Position numbers and translations under genes: made by a program. A DNA stretch of 64,000 bases, taken from Labrys miyagiensis. GTDB taxonomy: Bacteria; Pseudomonadota; Alphaproteobacteria; Rhizobiales; Labraceae. The stretch is taken from the NCBI RefSeq assembly GCF_030160835.1, contig NZ_BSPC01000015.1, forward strand, positions 186,001 to 250,000, given 5' to 3'. A model generated the notes under the pieces. It had not been told where the DNA came from, made no database searches, and saw nothing but the letters and a program-made list of their open reading frames with translations. Below, piece after piece: positions 8,531-16,844 of this stretch (the stretch's first letter is position 1; each line of letters begins with the position of its first letter).

Positions 8531-9775
8531 GTGAACAAGCCTGTTGCCGCCATTCCCTATGATCTCGCGAAGGTTCGGGCCGATTTCCCGGCGCTGGCCC
8601 TGCAGGTCTATGGCAAGCCGCTCGTCTATCTCGACAACGGCGCCTCGGCCCAGAAGCCGAAGGCGGTGCTCGACCGCATGATGCATGCCTATACGCATGA
8701 ATATGCCAATGTTCACAGGGGCTTGCACTATCTTGCCAATGCGGCGACCGAAGCCTATGAGGCCGGCCGCGAGAGCGTGCGCAAATTCATCAATGCGCCC
8801 TCGACCGAGCAGATCATCTTCTCGCGCTCGGCCACCGAGTCGCTCAACCTGGTGGCGGCCTCGATGGGCCGCCTGCTCGAGATCGGCGAGGGGGACGAGA
8901 TCATCCTCTCCATCATGGAGCACCATTCCAACGTGGTGCCCTGGCATTTCCATCGCGAGCGCTCGGGCGCCGCGCTGAAATGGGCGCCGGTGCGCGATGA
9001 CGGTTCCTTCGATCTCGAAGCCTTCGAGAAATTGTTGACACCGCGGACCAAGATCGTCGCCATCACCCATATGTCCAATGTGCTGGGCACGGTGACGCCC
9101 CTCAAGGAGATCGTGGCGCTCGCCCATGCCCGCGGCATTCCCGTGCTCGCCGATGGCAGCCAGGGCGCCGTGCATCTCGATGTCGATGTCCAGGATCTCG
9201 ACGTCGATTTCTACGCCTTCACCGGCCACAAGGTCTATGGGCCGACCGGAATCGGCGTGCTCTACGGCAAGAAGGAATGGCTGGAGCGGATGCCGCCCTT
9301 CAACGGCGGCGGCGAGATGATCGGCGAGGTCACCGAAGACACCGTCACCTATGCCGCGCCGCCGCATCGCTTCGAAGCCGGCACGCCGCCGATCGTCCAG
9401 GCCATCGGGCTCGGCGCGGCGCTCGACTATATGATGGCGCTGGGGCGCGAGAATATCCGCGCACATGAGGAAAAGCTGCTGGATTATGCGCAGGAGCGCC
9501 TCTCCAGGCTCAACTCGATCCGCATCTTCGGCACGGCGCCGGGCAAGGGCGGCATCGTGTCCTTCGAGCTGAAGAACGCCCACGCGCATGATGTCGCGAC
9601 AGTGCTCGACCGCTATGGTATTGCAGTGCGAGCAGGTACACATTGCGCTCAGCCGCTTTTGGCGCGATATGGCGTGACATCGACGTGCCGCGCTTCCTTC
9701 GGGCTTTACAATACGCTCGACGAGGTGGACGCGCTGGCAGAGGCGCTCGTCAAGGCGCAGACATTTTTTGCATGA
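8531..9775 (+). CDS. sufS: Cysteine desulfurase SufS (group II)
   Basis: A 414-residue PLP-dependent cysteine desulfurase that supplies sulfur to the SufBCD scaffold. Visible features are VYLDNGASAQKP, NVHRGLHYLAN, SRSATESLNLVA, IMEHHSNVVPW, the PLP lysine K234 in FTGHKVYGPTGIG and the short catalytic segment VRAGTHCAQPLL with C372, characteristic of SufS/group II. The start is GTG at 8531. It overlaps the region before sufT, with an ATGA at the junction. SufS enzymes usually need a SufE or SufU partner; neither is encoded in this window. Confidence 0.96.
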   Translation: MNKPVAAIPYDLAKVRADFPALALQVYGKPLVYLDNGASAQKPKAVLDRMMHAYTHEYANVHRGLHYLANAATEAYEAGRESVRKFINAPSTEQIIFSRSATESLNLVAASMGRLLEIGEGDEIILSIMEHHSNVVPWHFHRERSGAALKWAPVRDDGSFDLEAFEKLLTPRTKIVAITHMSNVLGTVTPLKEIVALAHARGIPVLADGSQGAVHLDVDVQDLDVDFYAFTGHKVYGPTGIGVLYGKKEWLERMPPFNGGGEMIGEVTEDTVTYAAPPHRFEAGTPPIVQAIGLGAALDYMMALGRENIRAHEEKLLDYAQERLSRLNSIRIFGTAPGKGGIVSFELKNAHAHDVATVLDRYGIAVRAGTHCAQPLLARYGVTSTCRASFGLYNTLDEVDALAEALVKAQTFFA

Positions 9776-9786
9776 CGGAGGCATTG

Positions 9787-10170
9787 ATGGCCGACGGAAA
9801 TCTGGCCGAGGCGCGGCCCAATGAACCGGCGGTCGCCAAGGCGAGTGCATTGCCGCCGGAAGAGATCGATCGGCTGACCGATGGCATTGTCGCGGCACTG
9901 AAAACCGTGTTCGATCCGGAGATTCCGGCCGATATCTACGAACTTGGCCTGATCTACAGGGTCGAGATCGCTGACGACCGCAAAGTGATCATCGACATGA
10001 CGCTGACAGCGCCGGGCTGCCCGGTCGCCGGCGAAATGCCGGGATGGGTCGAAAATGCGGTGTCGTCCGTGCCGGGTGTGTCGGACGTGCAGGTCAACAT
10101 GGTTTTCGATCCGCCGTGGGACCAGTCCCGCATGTCGGACGAAGCACGCGTGGCGCTGGATATGTGGTGA
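9787..10170 (+). CDS. sufT: SUF system protein SufT (DUF59/MIP18 family)
   Basis: A 127-residue MIP18-family protein involved in Fe-S cluster maturation or carriage. The DUF59 core is IVAALKTVFDPEIPADIYELG, with the conserved DPE(I)P and LIY, followed by LTAPGCPVAGEMP, whose Cys is the family's conserved residue, and VNMVFDPPWDQSRMSDEAR. The ATG at 9787 has a GGAGG Shine-Dalgarno five bases upstream and is preferred; an in-frame ATG at 9772 overlaps the sufS stop. This sufS-sufT-sufA order is standard for alphaproteobacterial SUF operons. Confidence 0.92.
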   Translation: MADGNLAEARPNEPAVAKASALPPEEIDRLTDGIVAALKTVFDPEIPADIYELGLIYRVEIADDRKVIIDMTLTAPGCPVAGEMPGWVENAVSSVPGVSDVQVNMVFDPPWDQSRMSDEARVALDMW

Positions 10171-10181
10171 ATGATGGGGGG

Positions 10182-10206
10182 CGGGTCTTCAGACCCGGCC
10201 TTTTTC
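10182..10206 (+). terminator. Stem-loop with U-run after sufT (REP-like arm)
   Basis: CGGGTC (10182-10187) pairs with GACCCG (10192-10197) and is followed by GGCCTTTTTCT. It has terminator form on the plus strand. The same palindrome type recurs at 10228-10247 and in the repeat cluster near 43.8 kb, so this may be a repeat unit acting as an attenuator inside the operon. Confidence 0.55.
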
Positions 10207-10227
10207 TCCCAGAGGGTCATATTTGCA

Positions 10228-10247
10228 GGCGGGTCTGAAGGCCCGCC
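10228..10247. repeat. REP-like palindrome between sufT and sufA
   Basis: GGCGGG and CCCGCC arms enclose TCTGAAGG. This is a variant of the palindrome whose best copy is TGCCGGTCTGAAGACCGGCA at 43813-43832. With the stem-loop at 10182 it forms a pair of units in a 170-bp gap. Confidence 0.6.
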
Positions 10248-10341
10248 CCCGATCCCCTCGCATTTGTGTGGATTCGCACTTATATTCGTCTTGTGTTGTC
10301 CGAGCGTCGGGCCTTGAACCCGGCGTTGTTGGAGTGGTCCC

Positions 10342-10728
10342 GTGAGCAAGATTCGTCCCCAGTTCAAGGTTGTGTCGCTGACCGATGCGGCTGCCGAGAA
10401 GATCAAGGCCATCATGGCCAATGCCGACAGGCCCTTCGAGGGCGTGCGGGTTGGCGTGAAGAATGGCGGCTGCGCCGGCATGTCCTACACGATGGAATAT
10501 GCCCAGAGCGTCAATCCGCTCGACGAGGTGGTCGAGGACAAGGGCGTCAAGGTCCTGATCGACCCCAAGGCGGTGCTGTTCCTGCTCGGCACGCAGATGG
10601 ATTATGTGACCGACAAGCTCTCGGCCCAGTTCGTCTTCAACAATCCCAATCAGACCTCGGCCTGCGGCTGCGGCGAATCCGTCGCGATCACGCCTGCCTC
10701 GGGCGAGTCGCTGGCCGTGACGGCCTGA
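10342..10728 (+). CDS. sufA: Fe-S cluster carrier/assembly protein SufA (HesB/IscA family)
   Basis: A 128-residue A-type carrier that moves Fe-S clusters from the SUF scaffold to target proteins. The three conserved cysteines are present: one in NGGCAGMSYTMEY and two in the C-terminal CGCGES motif. The start is GTG at 10342 with GGAG eleven bases upstream. The C-terminus extends about 15 residues beyond CGCG, slightly longer than the minimal family. It closes the SUF operon proper. Confidence 0.93.
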   Translation: MSKIRPQFKVVSLTDAAAEKIKAIMANADRPFEGVRVGVKNGGCAGMSYTMEYAQSVNPLDEVVEDKGVKVLIDPKAVLFLLGTQMDYVTDKLSAQFVFNNPNQTSACGCGESVAITPASGESLAVTA

Positions 10729-10740
10729 GTTCCGGCGCGG

Positions 10741-11094
10741 ATGGATCACGAGCATCTGCGCGACCTTTTCGCTGGCCTGCCGCGGCTTTCGATCCGCCGC
10801 CTGTTCGGCGGTGTGGGTCTCTATTCGGACGGGATCGTCTTCGCGCTGGGCGCCTTCGACGAGATCTGGATCAAGGCGGATGCGGAAACTATCACGCTGT
10901 TCGAACAGGCGGGAGCACGGCGCTTCTCCTATCAGGGCCGCAATCGCACGGTGCAACTGCCCTATTGGAGCCTGCCCGACTCGGCGCTCGACGATCCCGA
11001 CGAGGCGCTGAAATGGGCGCGGCTCGGTATCGCCGCTTCCTTGCGGGCGCCCAAGTCGGCGCCTAAGAAGGCAAGGTCGAAGAAACAACCATAA
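10741..11094 (+). CDS. TfoX/Sxy N-terminal domain protein
   Basis: A 117-residue protein made of a single TfoX N-terminal domain: HLRDLFAGLPRLSIRRLFGGVGLYSDGIVFAL, with the family's R-x-L/M-F-G-G-x-G-x-Y pattern, then IWIKAD, and a PYWSLPDSALDDPDEALKWA segment. The tail is Lys-rich (KKARSKK). In gammaproteobacteria, TfoX/Sxy activates competence genes; in alphaproteobacteria the role of the isolated domain is unknown. It begins 12 bp after sufA on the same strand and is probably co-transcribed with it. Confidence 0.85.
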   Translation: MDHEHLRDLFAGLPRLSIRRLFGGVGLYSDGIVFALGAFDEIWIKADAETITLFEQAGARRFSYQGRNRTVQLPYWSLPDSALDDPDEALKWARLGIAASLRAPKSAPKKARSKKQP

Positions 11095-11106
11095 GAAAAC
11101 GCCGCC

Positions 11107-11376
11107 ATGTCCCCTGTGCTCTGTATCGCGCTCTTTTTCGTCATCTGGTGGATGGTCCTGTTCGCCGTGCTGCCGCTCGGCGTGAAAAGCCAGTTCGAGG
11201 CGGGCGACGTGGTGCCGGGCAGCGAAGGGGCGGCGCCGCAAAAGCCGATGCTCCTGAAGAAGGCGGGTATCACCACGGTGATCGCCATCATCGTGTTCAC
11301 CATCGTCTATCTGGTCGTGACCAGGCATCTGATGCCGCATCAGATCTTTGATCTCGTGCCGAATCTCAATCAGTAA
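11107..11376 (+). CDS. DUF1467 family membrane protein
   Basis: A small membrane protein of 89 residues with two predicted spans: about residues 4-24 (IALFFVIWWMVLFAVLPLGV) and 57-77 (ITTVIAIIVFTIVYLVV). Between them lies the family signature GVKSQFEAGDVVPGSEGAAP. DUF1467 is widespread in alphaproteobacteria, often near cytochrome oxidase or proline-tRNA ligase genes. Its function is not known. It starts 12 bp after the TfoX-domain gene and looks like the last gene of the transcription unit. Confidence 0.87.
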   Translation: MSPVLCIALFFVIWWMVLFAVLPLGVKSQFEAGDVVPGSEGAAPQKPMLLKKAGITTVIAIIVFTIVYLVVTRHLMPHQIFDLVPNLNQ

Positions 11377-11470
11377 TACTGGCAGCGACGTCTGCGCTTG
11401 AGCCGCCGCGCTTTGCATGGTGGTGCGGGCGGAGCGTCCTACCTCCAAATTTGCCTGGAGTCCGCCGCCA

Positions 11471-11992
11471 ATGGCCGCACTGACACGTGATATCGAACCG
11501 CAGGATCATGTGAAGGGGCTCGACGATGCTCCTGTCACCCTGGTGGAATATGGCGATTTCGAATGCCCTTATTGCGGGGAGACGGTGGGCGTCATCGATG
11601 GCGTCCAGCTCCTGATGGGCGAGCGGCTTCGCTATGTCTTCCGCCACTTTCCCCTGATCGAGCCGCATCCCCACGCGCTGCATGCCGCAGGCTTGTCGGA
11701 GGCAGCGAGCGACGCCGGCAAGTTCTGGGACGCTCATCGCATCCTCTATGACAATCAGCATGCCCTCGACGACCGCTCGCTGCGCAACTACGGCCGCCGG
11801 CTCGGGCTGGTCGCCGAAGCGATCGAAGCGGCTCTGTCGGGGCGCTACGCCGAACGCATCGATCTCGATTTCCAAAGCGGCATCGAGAGTGGCGTGAACG
11901 CCACCCCGACCTTGTTCATCAACGGCCAGCGCTATGACGGGCGGCGCGACGTGCGGGGACTGCACGCCGCGCTGCTTGCGGCGGCGGGGTAA
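11471..11992 (+). CDS. DsbA-family thioredoxin-fold protein, probably cytoplasmic
   Basis: A 173-residue thioredoxin-4/DsbA-type protein. The active site CPYC is at C32 and C35 in YGDFECPYCGE; FRHFPLIEPHPHA and the cis-Pro motif GVNATPTLFINGQRYDG are conserved. No signal peptide precedes the fold, so it is more likely a cytoplasmic disulfide or glutathione-linked reductase than a periplasmic DsbA. The ATG at 11471 is preferred; one at 11417 adds 18 residues rich in Pro and Arg. Electron partners cannot be told from the sequence. Confidence 0.88.
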   Translation: MAALTRDIEPQDHVKGLDDAPVTLVEYGDFECPYCGETVGVIDGVQLLMGERLRYVFRHFPLIEPHPHALHAAGLSEAASDAGKFWDAHRILYDNQHALDDRSLRNYGRRLGLVAEAIEAALSGRYAERIDLDFQSGIESGVNATPTLFINGQRYDGRRDVRGLHAALLAAAG

Positions 11993-12077
11993 TTCCCGGG
12001 ATCGCCACTCCGCGTTTCGCGCGCCTTTTTCCACAAAATTGGCGCGTATGGGCAAGGATGCCTGCAATTCCGGGGCG

Positions 12078-12302
12078 CTACTTCCTCCCCGGCTTCTCCA
12101 TCCATTTGATGATCGCCATTGCCGGGAAGATCCAGGCGATGCCGAGGATGGCGTAGAGCGGCAGCTGCAGCCAGGGCGAGGCCTCGGTGATGCGCCCCTG
12201 CGCGAAGGCGGTGGCGAAGAGGGCGTAGACCACCACGAGCACCAGCATGGCAAGGGCGCCGGCGAGCTTGCGCAGGGAAGGGGGCTTGTAGTCCTGGGCC
12301 AT
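12078..12302 (-). CDS. DUF2842 family membrane protein
   Basis: A small membrane protein of 74 residues from the ATG at 12302 (MAQDYKPPSLRKLAG); an ATG at 12317 would add five residues. Two membrane spans are visible: about residues 14-33 (AGALAMLVLVVVYALFATAFA) and 46-66 (LPLYAILGIAWIFPAMAII), followed by a KWMEKPGRK end. This is the pattern of the DUF2842 family of alphaproteobacteria, whose function is unknown. It is divergent from ctaA. Confidence 0.85.
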   Translation of the reverse strand: MAQDYKPPSLRKLAGALAMLVLVVVYALFATAFAQGRITEASPWLQLPLYAILGIAWIFPAMAIIKWMEKPGRK

Positions 12303-12454
12303 TCGCTCCGGCTCCATCGTCAGGCCTGGCTGCGACGCGAGTACGCGTTGCCGTAGGCCGGTGTCTTCTGTATCTGTGCGCCTTCTAACGCATCAGACGC
12401 AAACGTGCAGGATATTCCGGTGCGCGATGCGACGAATTTCGAAAGGCTGACAGC

Positions 12455-13555
12455 GTGACGGCAATCGCGGGTGGCAGGGTGACGGCCAGCAGCACCTCCA
12501 GTTACTACGGCATCATCCGCGCCTGGCTCATCCTGGTCGCGTTGATGGTGGTCGGCATGGTGGTGCTCGGCGGCGCCACGCGGCTGACGGGATCGGGCCT
12601 TTCCATTACCGAATGGAAGCCGATCCGCGGCACCATCCCCCCGCTTTCCGATGCCGACTGGGCGGCGGAATTCGAGCGCTACAAGCAGATCCCGCAATAT
12701 GTGAAGCTGAACCTCGGCATGTCGCTCGACGAGTTCAAATTCATCTATTGGTGGGAGTGGACGCATCGCCTCGTCGGCCGGCTGATCGGCTTCGTCTTCT
12801 TCGTGCCTATGCTGGTGTTCTGGCTCAAGGGCTGGCTGACGCGCGAGCTCACCTGGAAACTGGTCGGGCTGCTGGCGCTCGGCGGTAGCCAGGGGGCGCT
12901 CGGCTGGTGGATGGTGGCCTCGGGCCTGGCCGATCGCACGGAGGTCTCGCAATATCGTCTTGCGATGCACCTCACGCTCGCCTGCGTCATCTTCCTCGCC
13001 ATCACCTGGGTGGCGTCCTCGCTGGCCGACAGGCGTGACGGTGGTGTACTGCCCGGCCTCGCCAGGGCGATCGCCTTCGGACTGGTGCCGCTTGTGGTGG
13101 CACAGATCTTCATGGGCGGGCTGGTGGCGGGCCTGCGCGCAGGCCTGTCCTACAACACCTGGCCGCTGATGGACGGGCACTTCCTCCCGACGCTCGGCAA
13201 TCTCTACATCATGGCGCCAAGCTGGGTGAACCATTTCGAGAATGTGCTGACGGTGCAGTTCCAGCACCGCATGGTAGCCTATCTCATCGTGATCCTGGCG
13301 TTGATCCAGGGCTTCGTGGCCCTTCGCCAGGGCAGCGGCGCGGCCCGCAGCCGTGCCGTGCTGATAACGCTGATCGCTCTGGCGCAGGCCGGCATCGGCA
13401 TCATGACGCTGCTGCTGGTGGTGCCGCTGTGGTCGGCGATCCTGCACCAGCTTGCCGGCGTCATCCTGCTCGCCGCCGTGACCGTGCATGCGCAACGGCT
13501 GACGGCTGGGACCGAGAGGCTCGCCCAGCCCGGTAGTTCTGGCTCACCGGTCTGA
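12455..13555 (+). CDS. ctaA: Haem A synthase (COX15/CtaA)
   Basis: A 366-residue integral membrane enzyme that oxidises haem O to haem A for aa3-type cytochrome oxidase. It has about eight hydrophobic spans, the first at residues 22-42. Candidate haem-ligand histidines lie in EWTHRLVGR, RLAMHLTLA, FQHRMVAY and ILHQLAG. The signature GGATRLTGSGLSITEWKP at about residues 41-58 and LSYNTWPLMDG are diagnostic. The start is GTG at 12455 with AAAGG upstream. The COX operon is not in this window, so the gene stands apart from its pathway partners here. Confidence 0.96.
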   Translation: MTAIAGGRVTASSTSSYYGIIRAWLILVALMVVGMVVLGGATRLTGSGLSITEWKPIRGTIPPLSDADWAAEFERYKQIPQYVKLNLGMSLDEFKFIYWWEWTHRLVGRLIGFVFFVPMLVFWLKGWLTRELTWKLVGLLALGGSQGALGWWMVASGLADRTEVSQYRLAMHLTLACVIFLAITWVASSLADRRDGGVLPGLARAIAFGLVPLVVAQIFMGGLVAGLRAGLSYNTWPLMDGHFLPTLGNLYIMAPSWVNHFENVLTVQFQHRMVAYLIVILALIQGFVALRQGSGAARSRAVLITLIALAQAGIGIMTLLLVVPLWSAILHQLAGVILLAAVTVHAQRLTAGTERLAQPGSSGSPV

Positions 13556-13693
13556 GGAACCTGGCGGGAACGCGGCAAGAGCCTCGGCTTTACTGGATTT
13601 CCGGTGATCTCTGAACGGTTGCAATCGCTTCCGACCCAGAGGCGCCGGCTGCCCTCGCCAAAAATTGCAAAACGCTTCAGCGGCCGGAAACGC

Positions 13694-14698
13694 TCAGTAT
13701 CTGTCGAAAATTGCCTGGAGGTCAGCGCCCGACTTACGATGCGCGATTGCCAGCATGGCCAGGATGCGAGCTTTTTGCGGTGTCAGCGAGTTACCCGCGA
13801 TGATGCCGAGCGCCACGTCGCTCTTGAGGGGAGCCACGATGCCCTGTCCGGTTCTGCTGGCGCGAATGAAGGGAATGCCGATTTGATGCGCCAGCAACGC
13901 CCCCTGCCGTGCTCCCACCGACAGGCTGCCATTCCCCATTCCGGCGACGACGATCGCCGTTGCGCCGGCCTCGAGGGAAGCCCGATAAAGATGGTCGCCC
14001 GCTCCTTGGTGGTCGAACATGATATCGACATCGGGCAGTGCTTCGACCTGCGCCAGGTCAAACTCGCTGTGAACAGTATGCGGCTTTGCGGGGAAGTGCG
14101 TGAAGTCTACACGATCCCCGGAAATCTCGGCGAGTATGCCGTATTTCATACCCTCTATTGCCCCAATGGCTGACGTGTCACGCTTTGCCAGGTCCCGCGC
14201 GCCAAAGACATGATTATTCGCAACGATCAGGACCCCCTTACCCGATGAAGCGTGCGAAGTCGCGATCAGCACGGCGTTATAAAGGTTCAAAGGCCCGTCG
14301 GCGCTCAATGCGTTTGCCGGACGCATGGCGCCGACCACCACGATAGGTTTGACTGTCCTTACGGCCAGATGCAGGAAATAGGCGGTCTCTTCGAGCGTAT
14401 CCGTGCCGTGCGTCACGACGACAGCATCGATCCGAGGATTCGCCACCGCTGCCAGGACGGATCTTGCTATTGCCAACAAGATTGGATTGTCGATCTTGAA
14501 ACTATCGACACTGACGGGTTGGTCGCTCGTAAGCTCGGCAAGCTCGGCCACTTCCGGCACGGCGGCGAGTATCTCCTGCACAGTGCTCGTGACGCTGTAA
14601 TTGTGAAGATCGACGGCTCCAGCTCCGGAAGACGCGATGGTTCCACCTGTACCGATTACCATTACACGCGGTTTGGGGGGTGGTGGTTCTATGATCAT
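13694..14698 (-). CDS. L-asparaginase (bacterial type, Ntn-independent)
   Basis: A 334-residue amidohydrolase that deaminates asparagine to aspartate. Both catalytic threonine motifs are present: GTGGTIASSG at residues 16-25 and VVTHGTDTLEETAYFL around residue 98. ADGPLNLYNAV and the C-terminal SRTGQGIV support the family. No signal peptide is seen, unlike secreted type II enzymes such as E. coli AnsB, so a cytoplasmic location is likely. It is a single gene between ctaA (convergent) and metY. Its base composition is slightly less GC-biased at third positions than its neighbours, a weak hint of separate origin. Confidence 0.92.
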   Translation of the reverse strand: MIIEPPPPKPRVMVIGTGGTIASSGAGAVDLHNYSVTSTVQEILAAVPEVAELAELTSDQPVSVDSFKIDNPILLAIARSVLAAVANPRIDAVVVTHGTDTLEETAYFLHLAVRTVKPIVVVGAMRPANALSADGPLNLYNAVLIATSHASSGKGVLIVANNHVFGARDLAKRDTSAIGAIEGMKYGILAEISGDRVDFTHFPAKPHTVHSEFDLAQVEALPDVDIMFDHQGAGDHLYRASLEAGATAIVVAGMGNGSLSVGARQGALLAHQIGIPFIRASRTGQGIVAPLKSDVALGIIAGNSLTPQKARILAMLAIAHRKSGADLQAIFDRY

Positions 14699-14851
14699 TG
14701 ACGTGAATTTCGACTTCTCAAGGTTTGGACCTCGCCGCTTTCCGGGACTCCAGCGATATGCTGTTGTTCGCCGATTCGATCTTAGCGCAGGACGTTTTCA
14801 TCTTTCGAATACCCTTTGAATCAGAGGCCTGACGACGCACTCCGATAAACG

Positions 14852-16138
14852 TCAGCCCGTGGCCAAGGCCTGGTCGAGGTCAGCGATGATGTCCTTGACG
14901 TCCTCGATGCCCACCGAAATGCGCACGACGTCCGGGCCGGCACCAGCGGTGACCTTCTGCGCGTCGGAGAGCTGGCGGTGCGTGGTCGAGGCCGGGTGGA
15001 TGATCAGCGAGCGCGTGTCGCCGACATTGGCGAGATGCGAGAACAGCTTCACATTCGAGACCAGTTTCACGCCCGCCTCGTTGCCGCCCTTGAGGCCGAA
15101 AGTGAACACCGCGCCGGCGCCCTTCGGGCAATATTTGCGGGCAAGGGCATTGTAGCGGTCGCTGTCGAGCCCGGGATAGGACACCCAGGACACCTCTGGA
15201 TGCTCCGAGAGATAGGCTGCGACCGCCAGGGCATTGTCGGAATGCTTCTGCATGCGCAGCGGCAGTGTCTCGATGCCGGTGAGGATCAGGAAGGCGTTGA
15301 AGGGCGAGAGCGCCGGGCCGAGGTCGCGCAGGCCGAGCACACGCAGTGCGATGGCGAAGGCAAAATTGCCGAAGGTCTCGCCGATGACGATGCCGCCATA
15401 TTCAGGCCGGGGCGAGGACAGGAAGGGATAGCGCCCGGACGACAGCCAGTCGAACTTGCCGCCGTCGACGATGACGCCGGCGATCGAGTTGCCATGCCCG
15501 CCGAGGAACTTGGTGGCCGAGTGCACCACGATGTCGGCGCCAAATTCGATGGGACGACAGAGATAGGGCGAGGCGAGTGTGTTGTCGACGATCAGCGGGA
15601 TGCCGGCCTTTTTGGCAATGGCGGCGATGGCCGCGATATCGGTGATGATCCCGCCCGGATTGGCGATCGATTCGATGAAGATCGCCTTGGTCTTCGGGGT
15701 GATTGCCGTGGCAAAGCTCGAAGGATCGTTGGCGTCGGCCCAGCGCACATTCCAGTCGAAAGAGCGGAAGGAATGGGTGAACTGATTGATCGAGCCGCCA
15801 TAGAGCTTGTTGGAGGCAATGAACTCGTCGCCGGGTTGCAGCAGGGCATGGAAGACCAGCACTTGCGCCGCATGGCCCGAGGCAACGGCGAGCGCGGCCG
15901 TGCCACCTTCCAGGGCCGCGACACGTTCCTCAAGCACGGCGTTGGTGGGATTGCCTATGCGCGAATAGATATTGCCGAAAGCCTGCAGACCGAACAGGGA
16001 AGCCGCGTGGTCGACGTCATCGAAGACGAAGGATGTCGTCTGGTAGATCGGCGTGGCACGGGCGCCGGTGGTCGGATCAGGCTGCGCGCCCGCATGGATG
16101 GCAAGCGTCGAAAAGCCCGGTTGCTGCTCGGCCGACAT
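14852..16138 (-). CDS. metY: O-acetylhomoserine aminocarboxypropyltransferase (sulfhydrylase)
   Basis: A 428-residue PLP enzyme of the Cys/Met metabolism family that joins O-acetylhomoserine with sulfide to give homocysteine. Features are STLAIHAGAQPDPTTGAR, PIYQTTSFVF, YSRIGNPTNAVLEERVAALEGG, VDNTLASPYLCRP, the PLP lysine K210 in HSATKFLGGHGN and the C-terminal VRISVGIEDVKDIIADL. An AGGAGG Shine-Dalgarno five bases upstream fixes the start at 16138, or at the adjacent ATG at 16141. No SAM riboswitch was recognised in its leader, which instead contains a long REP-like inverted repeat. Confidence 0.95.
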   Translation of the reverse strand: MSAEQQPGFSTLAIHAGAQPDPTTGARATPIYQTTSFVFDDVDHAASLFGLQAFGNIYSRIGNPTNAVLEERVAALEGGTAALAVASGHAAQVLVFHALLQPGDEFIASNKLYGGSINQFTHSFRSFDWNVRWADANDPSSFATAITPKTKAIFIESIANPGGIITDIAAIAAIAKKAGIPLIVDNTLASPYLCRPIEFGADIVVHSATKFLGGHGNSIAGVIVDGGKFDWLSSGRYPFLSSPRPEYGGIVIGETFGNFAFAIALRVLGLRDLGPALSPFNAFLILTGIETLPLRMQKHSDNALAVAAYLSEHPEVSWVSYPGLDSDRYNALARKYCPKGAGAVFTFGLKGGNEAGVKLVSNVKLFSHLANVGDTRSLIIHPASTTHRQLSDAQKVTAGAGPDVVRISVGIEDVKDIIADLDQALATG

Positions 16139-16224
16139 CATTTCCTCCTGAGATCGTTTTCTGGGGTATGTATTCGTCTGATAAAAGGGTGCGTCGTCAA
16201 GATGCCGCGGGATAGCCCTTCCGG

Positions 16225-16297
16225 GCGCGCGGGCCTCGTGCCCATTCTTCGCTTCCCGCAAGCAGGGCGGTTTTAGAAAGGGCAAGATGCCCGCGCA
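16225..16297. repeat. Long REP/BIME-like inverted repeat upstream of metY
   Basis: The left arm (about 16225-16249) is mirrored imperfectly by the right arm (about 16275-16297), which contains AGAAAGGGCAAGATGCCC. The architecture (GGGC-ATC-GCCC-TTCTT, about 25 nt, then the complement) matches the copies at 31932-32049, 45669-45752 and 47053-47130. It lies in the leader of metY, just past the stop of the CoA-binding protein gene. Confidence 0.65.
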
Positions 16298-16304
16298 CTC
16301 GGAC

Positions 16305-16826
16305 CTACTCGCGCAGGCCGAGGCGCTGGAAACCGCGCGTGTCCCGTGTAGGGCGCTTGGAGGAAAGCGCGCGTGAATTGACTCCGGCCCAGCCGATCTC
16401 GCCGGAGAGGCGGCCATATTCGATCTTGGGACAGCGGTTCATCACCACCCTGATGCCGGCCGCCTCGGCCTTTGCAGCCGCGGCGTCGTTGCGCACGGTG
16501 AGCTGCATCCAGATCACCTTGGGCAGTACGGGCAGGGCCAGCGCTTCATCGACCACAGCGGCGGCTGCTTCCGAATTCCGGAAGATGTCGATCATGTCGA
16601 CAGGGACAGGCAGTTTCGCCAGGCTGGCATAGACCGGCAGGTCCAGGATGGTCTTGCCGGCCAGGCCCGGATTGATCGGATACATCTGGTAGCCGCGGAG
16701 CTTGAGATATTTCAGCACGAAGAAACTCGGCCTGACCTCGTTCGCCGAAGCGCCGACCATGGCGATGCTGCGCACGCTGCGCAGGATATTGTTGATGTAC
16801 TCATCCGGGTAGGAATCGTGGTTCAT
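16305..16826 (-). CDS. CoA-binding domain protein (YccU-like)
   Basis: A 173-residue protein with one Rossmann-type CoA-binding fold: ILRSVRSIAMVGASANEVRPSFFVLKYL at the N-terminus, MYPINPGLAG, DMIDIFRNSEAAAAVVDEAL, and VIWMQLTVRNDAAAAKAEAAGI with VVMNRCPKIEYGRL near the end. The ligand and biological role are not established for this family. The start is the ATG at 16826; a TTG two codons upstream is less likely. It precedes metY on the same strand, an arrangement often seen in alphaproteobacteria, although the REP-like element separates the two genes. Confidence 0.88.
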   Translation of the reverse strand: MNHDSYPDEYINNILRSVRSIAMVGASANEVRPSFFVLKYLKLRGYQMYPINPGLAGKTILDLPVYASLAKLPVPVDMIDIFRNSEAAAAVVDEALALPVLPKVIWMQLTVRNDAAAAKAEAAGIRVVMNRCPKIEYGRLSGEIGWAGVNSRALSSKRPTRDTRGFQRLGLRE

Positions 16827-16844
16827 TCGCAATCCACTGGTCGA

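Noticed and set aside
8324-9898. A 524-codon open frame antisense to sufS
   Set aside because: It covers sufS and its flanks on the opposite strand; sufS has all catalytic motifs, while the antisense frame has none.
16139-16310. Possible SAM-II or other methionine riboswitch upstream of metY
   Set aside because: I looked for the conserved SAM-II pseudoknot words and did not find them. The visible structure is a REP/BIME-like repeat shared with other loci.
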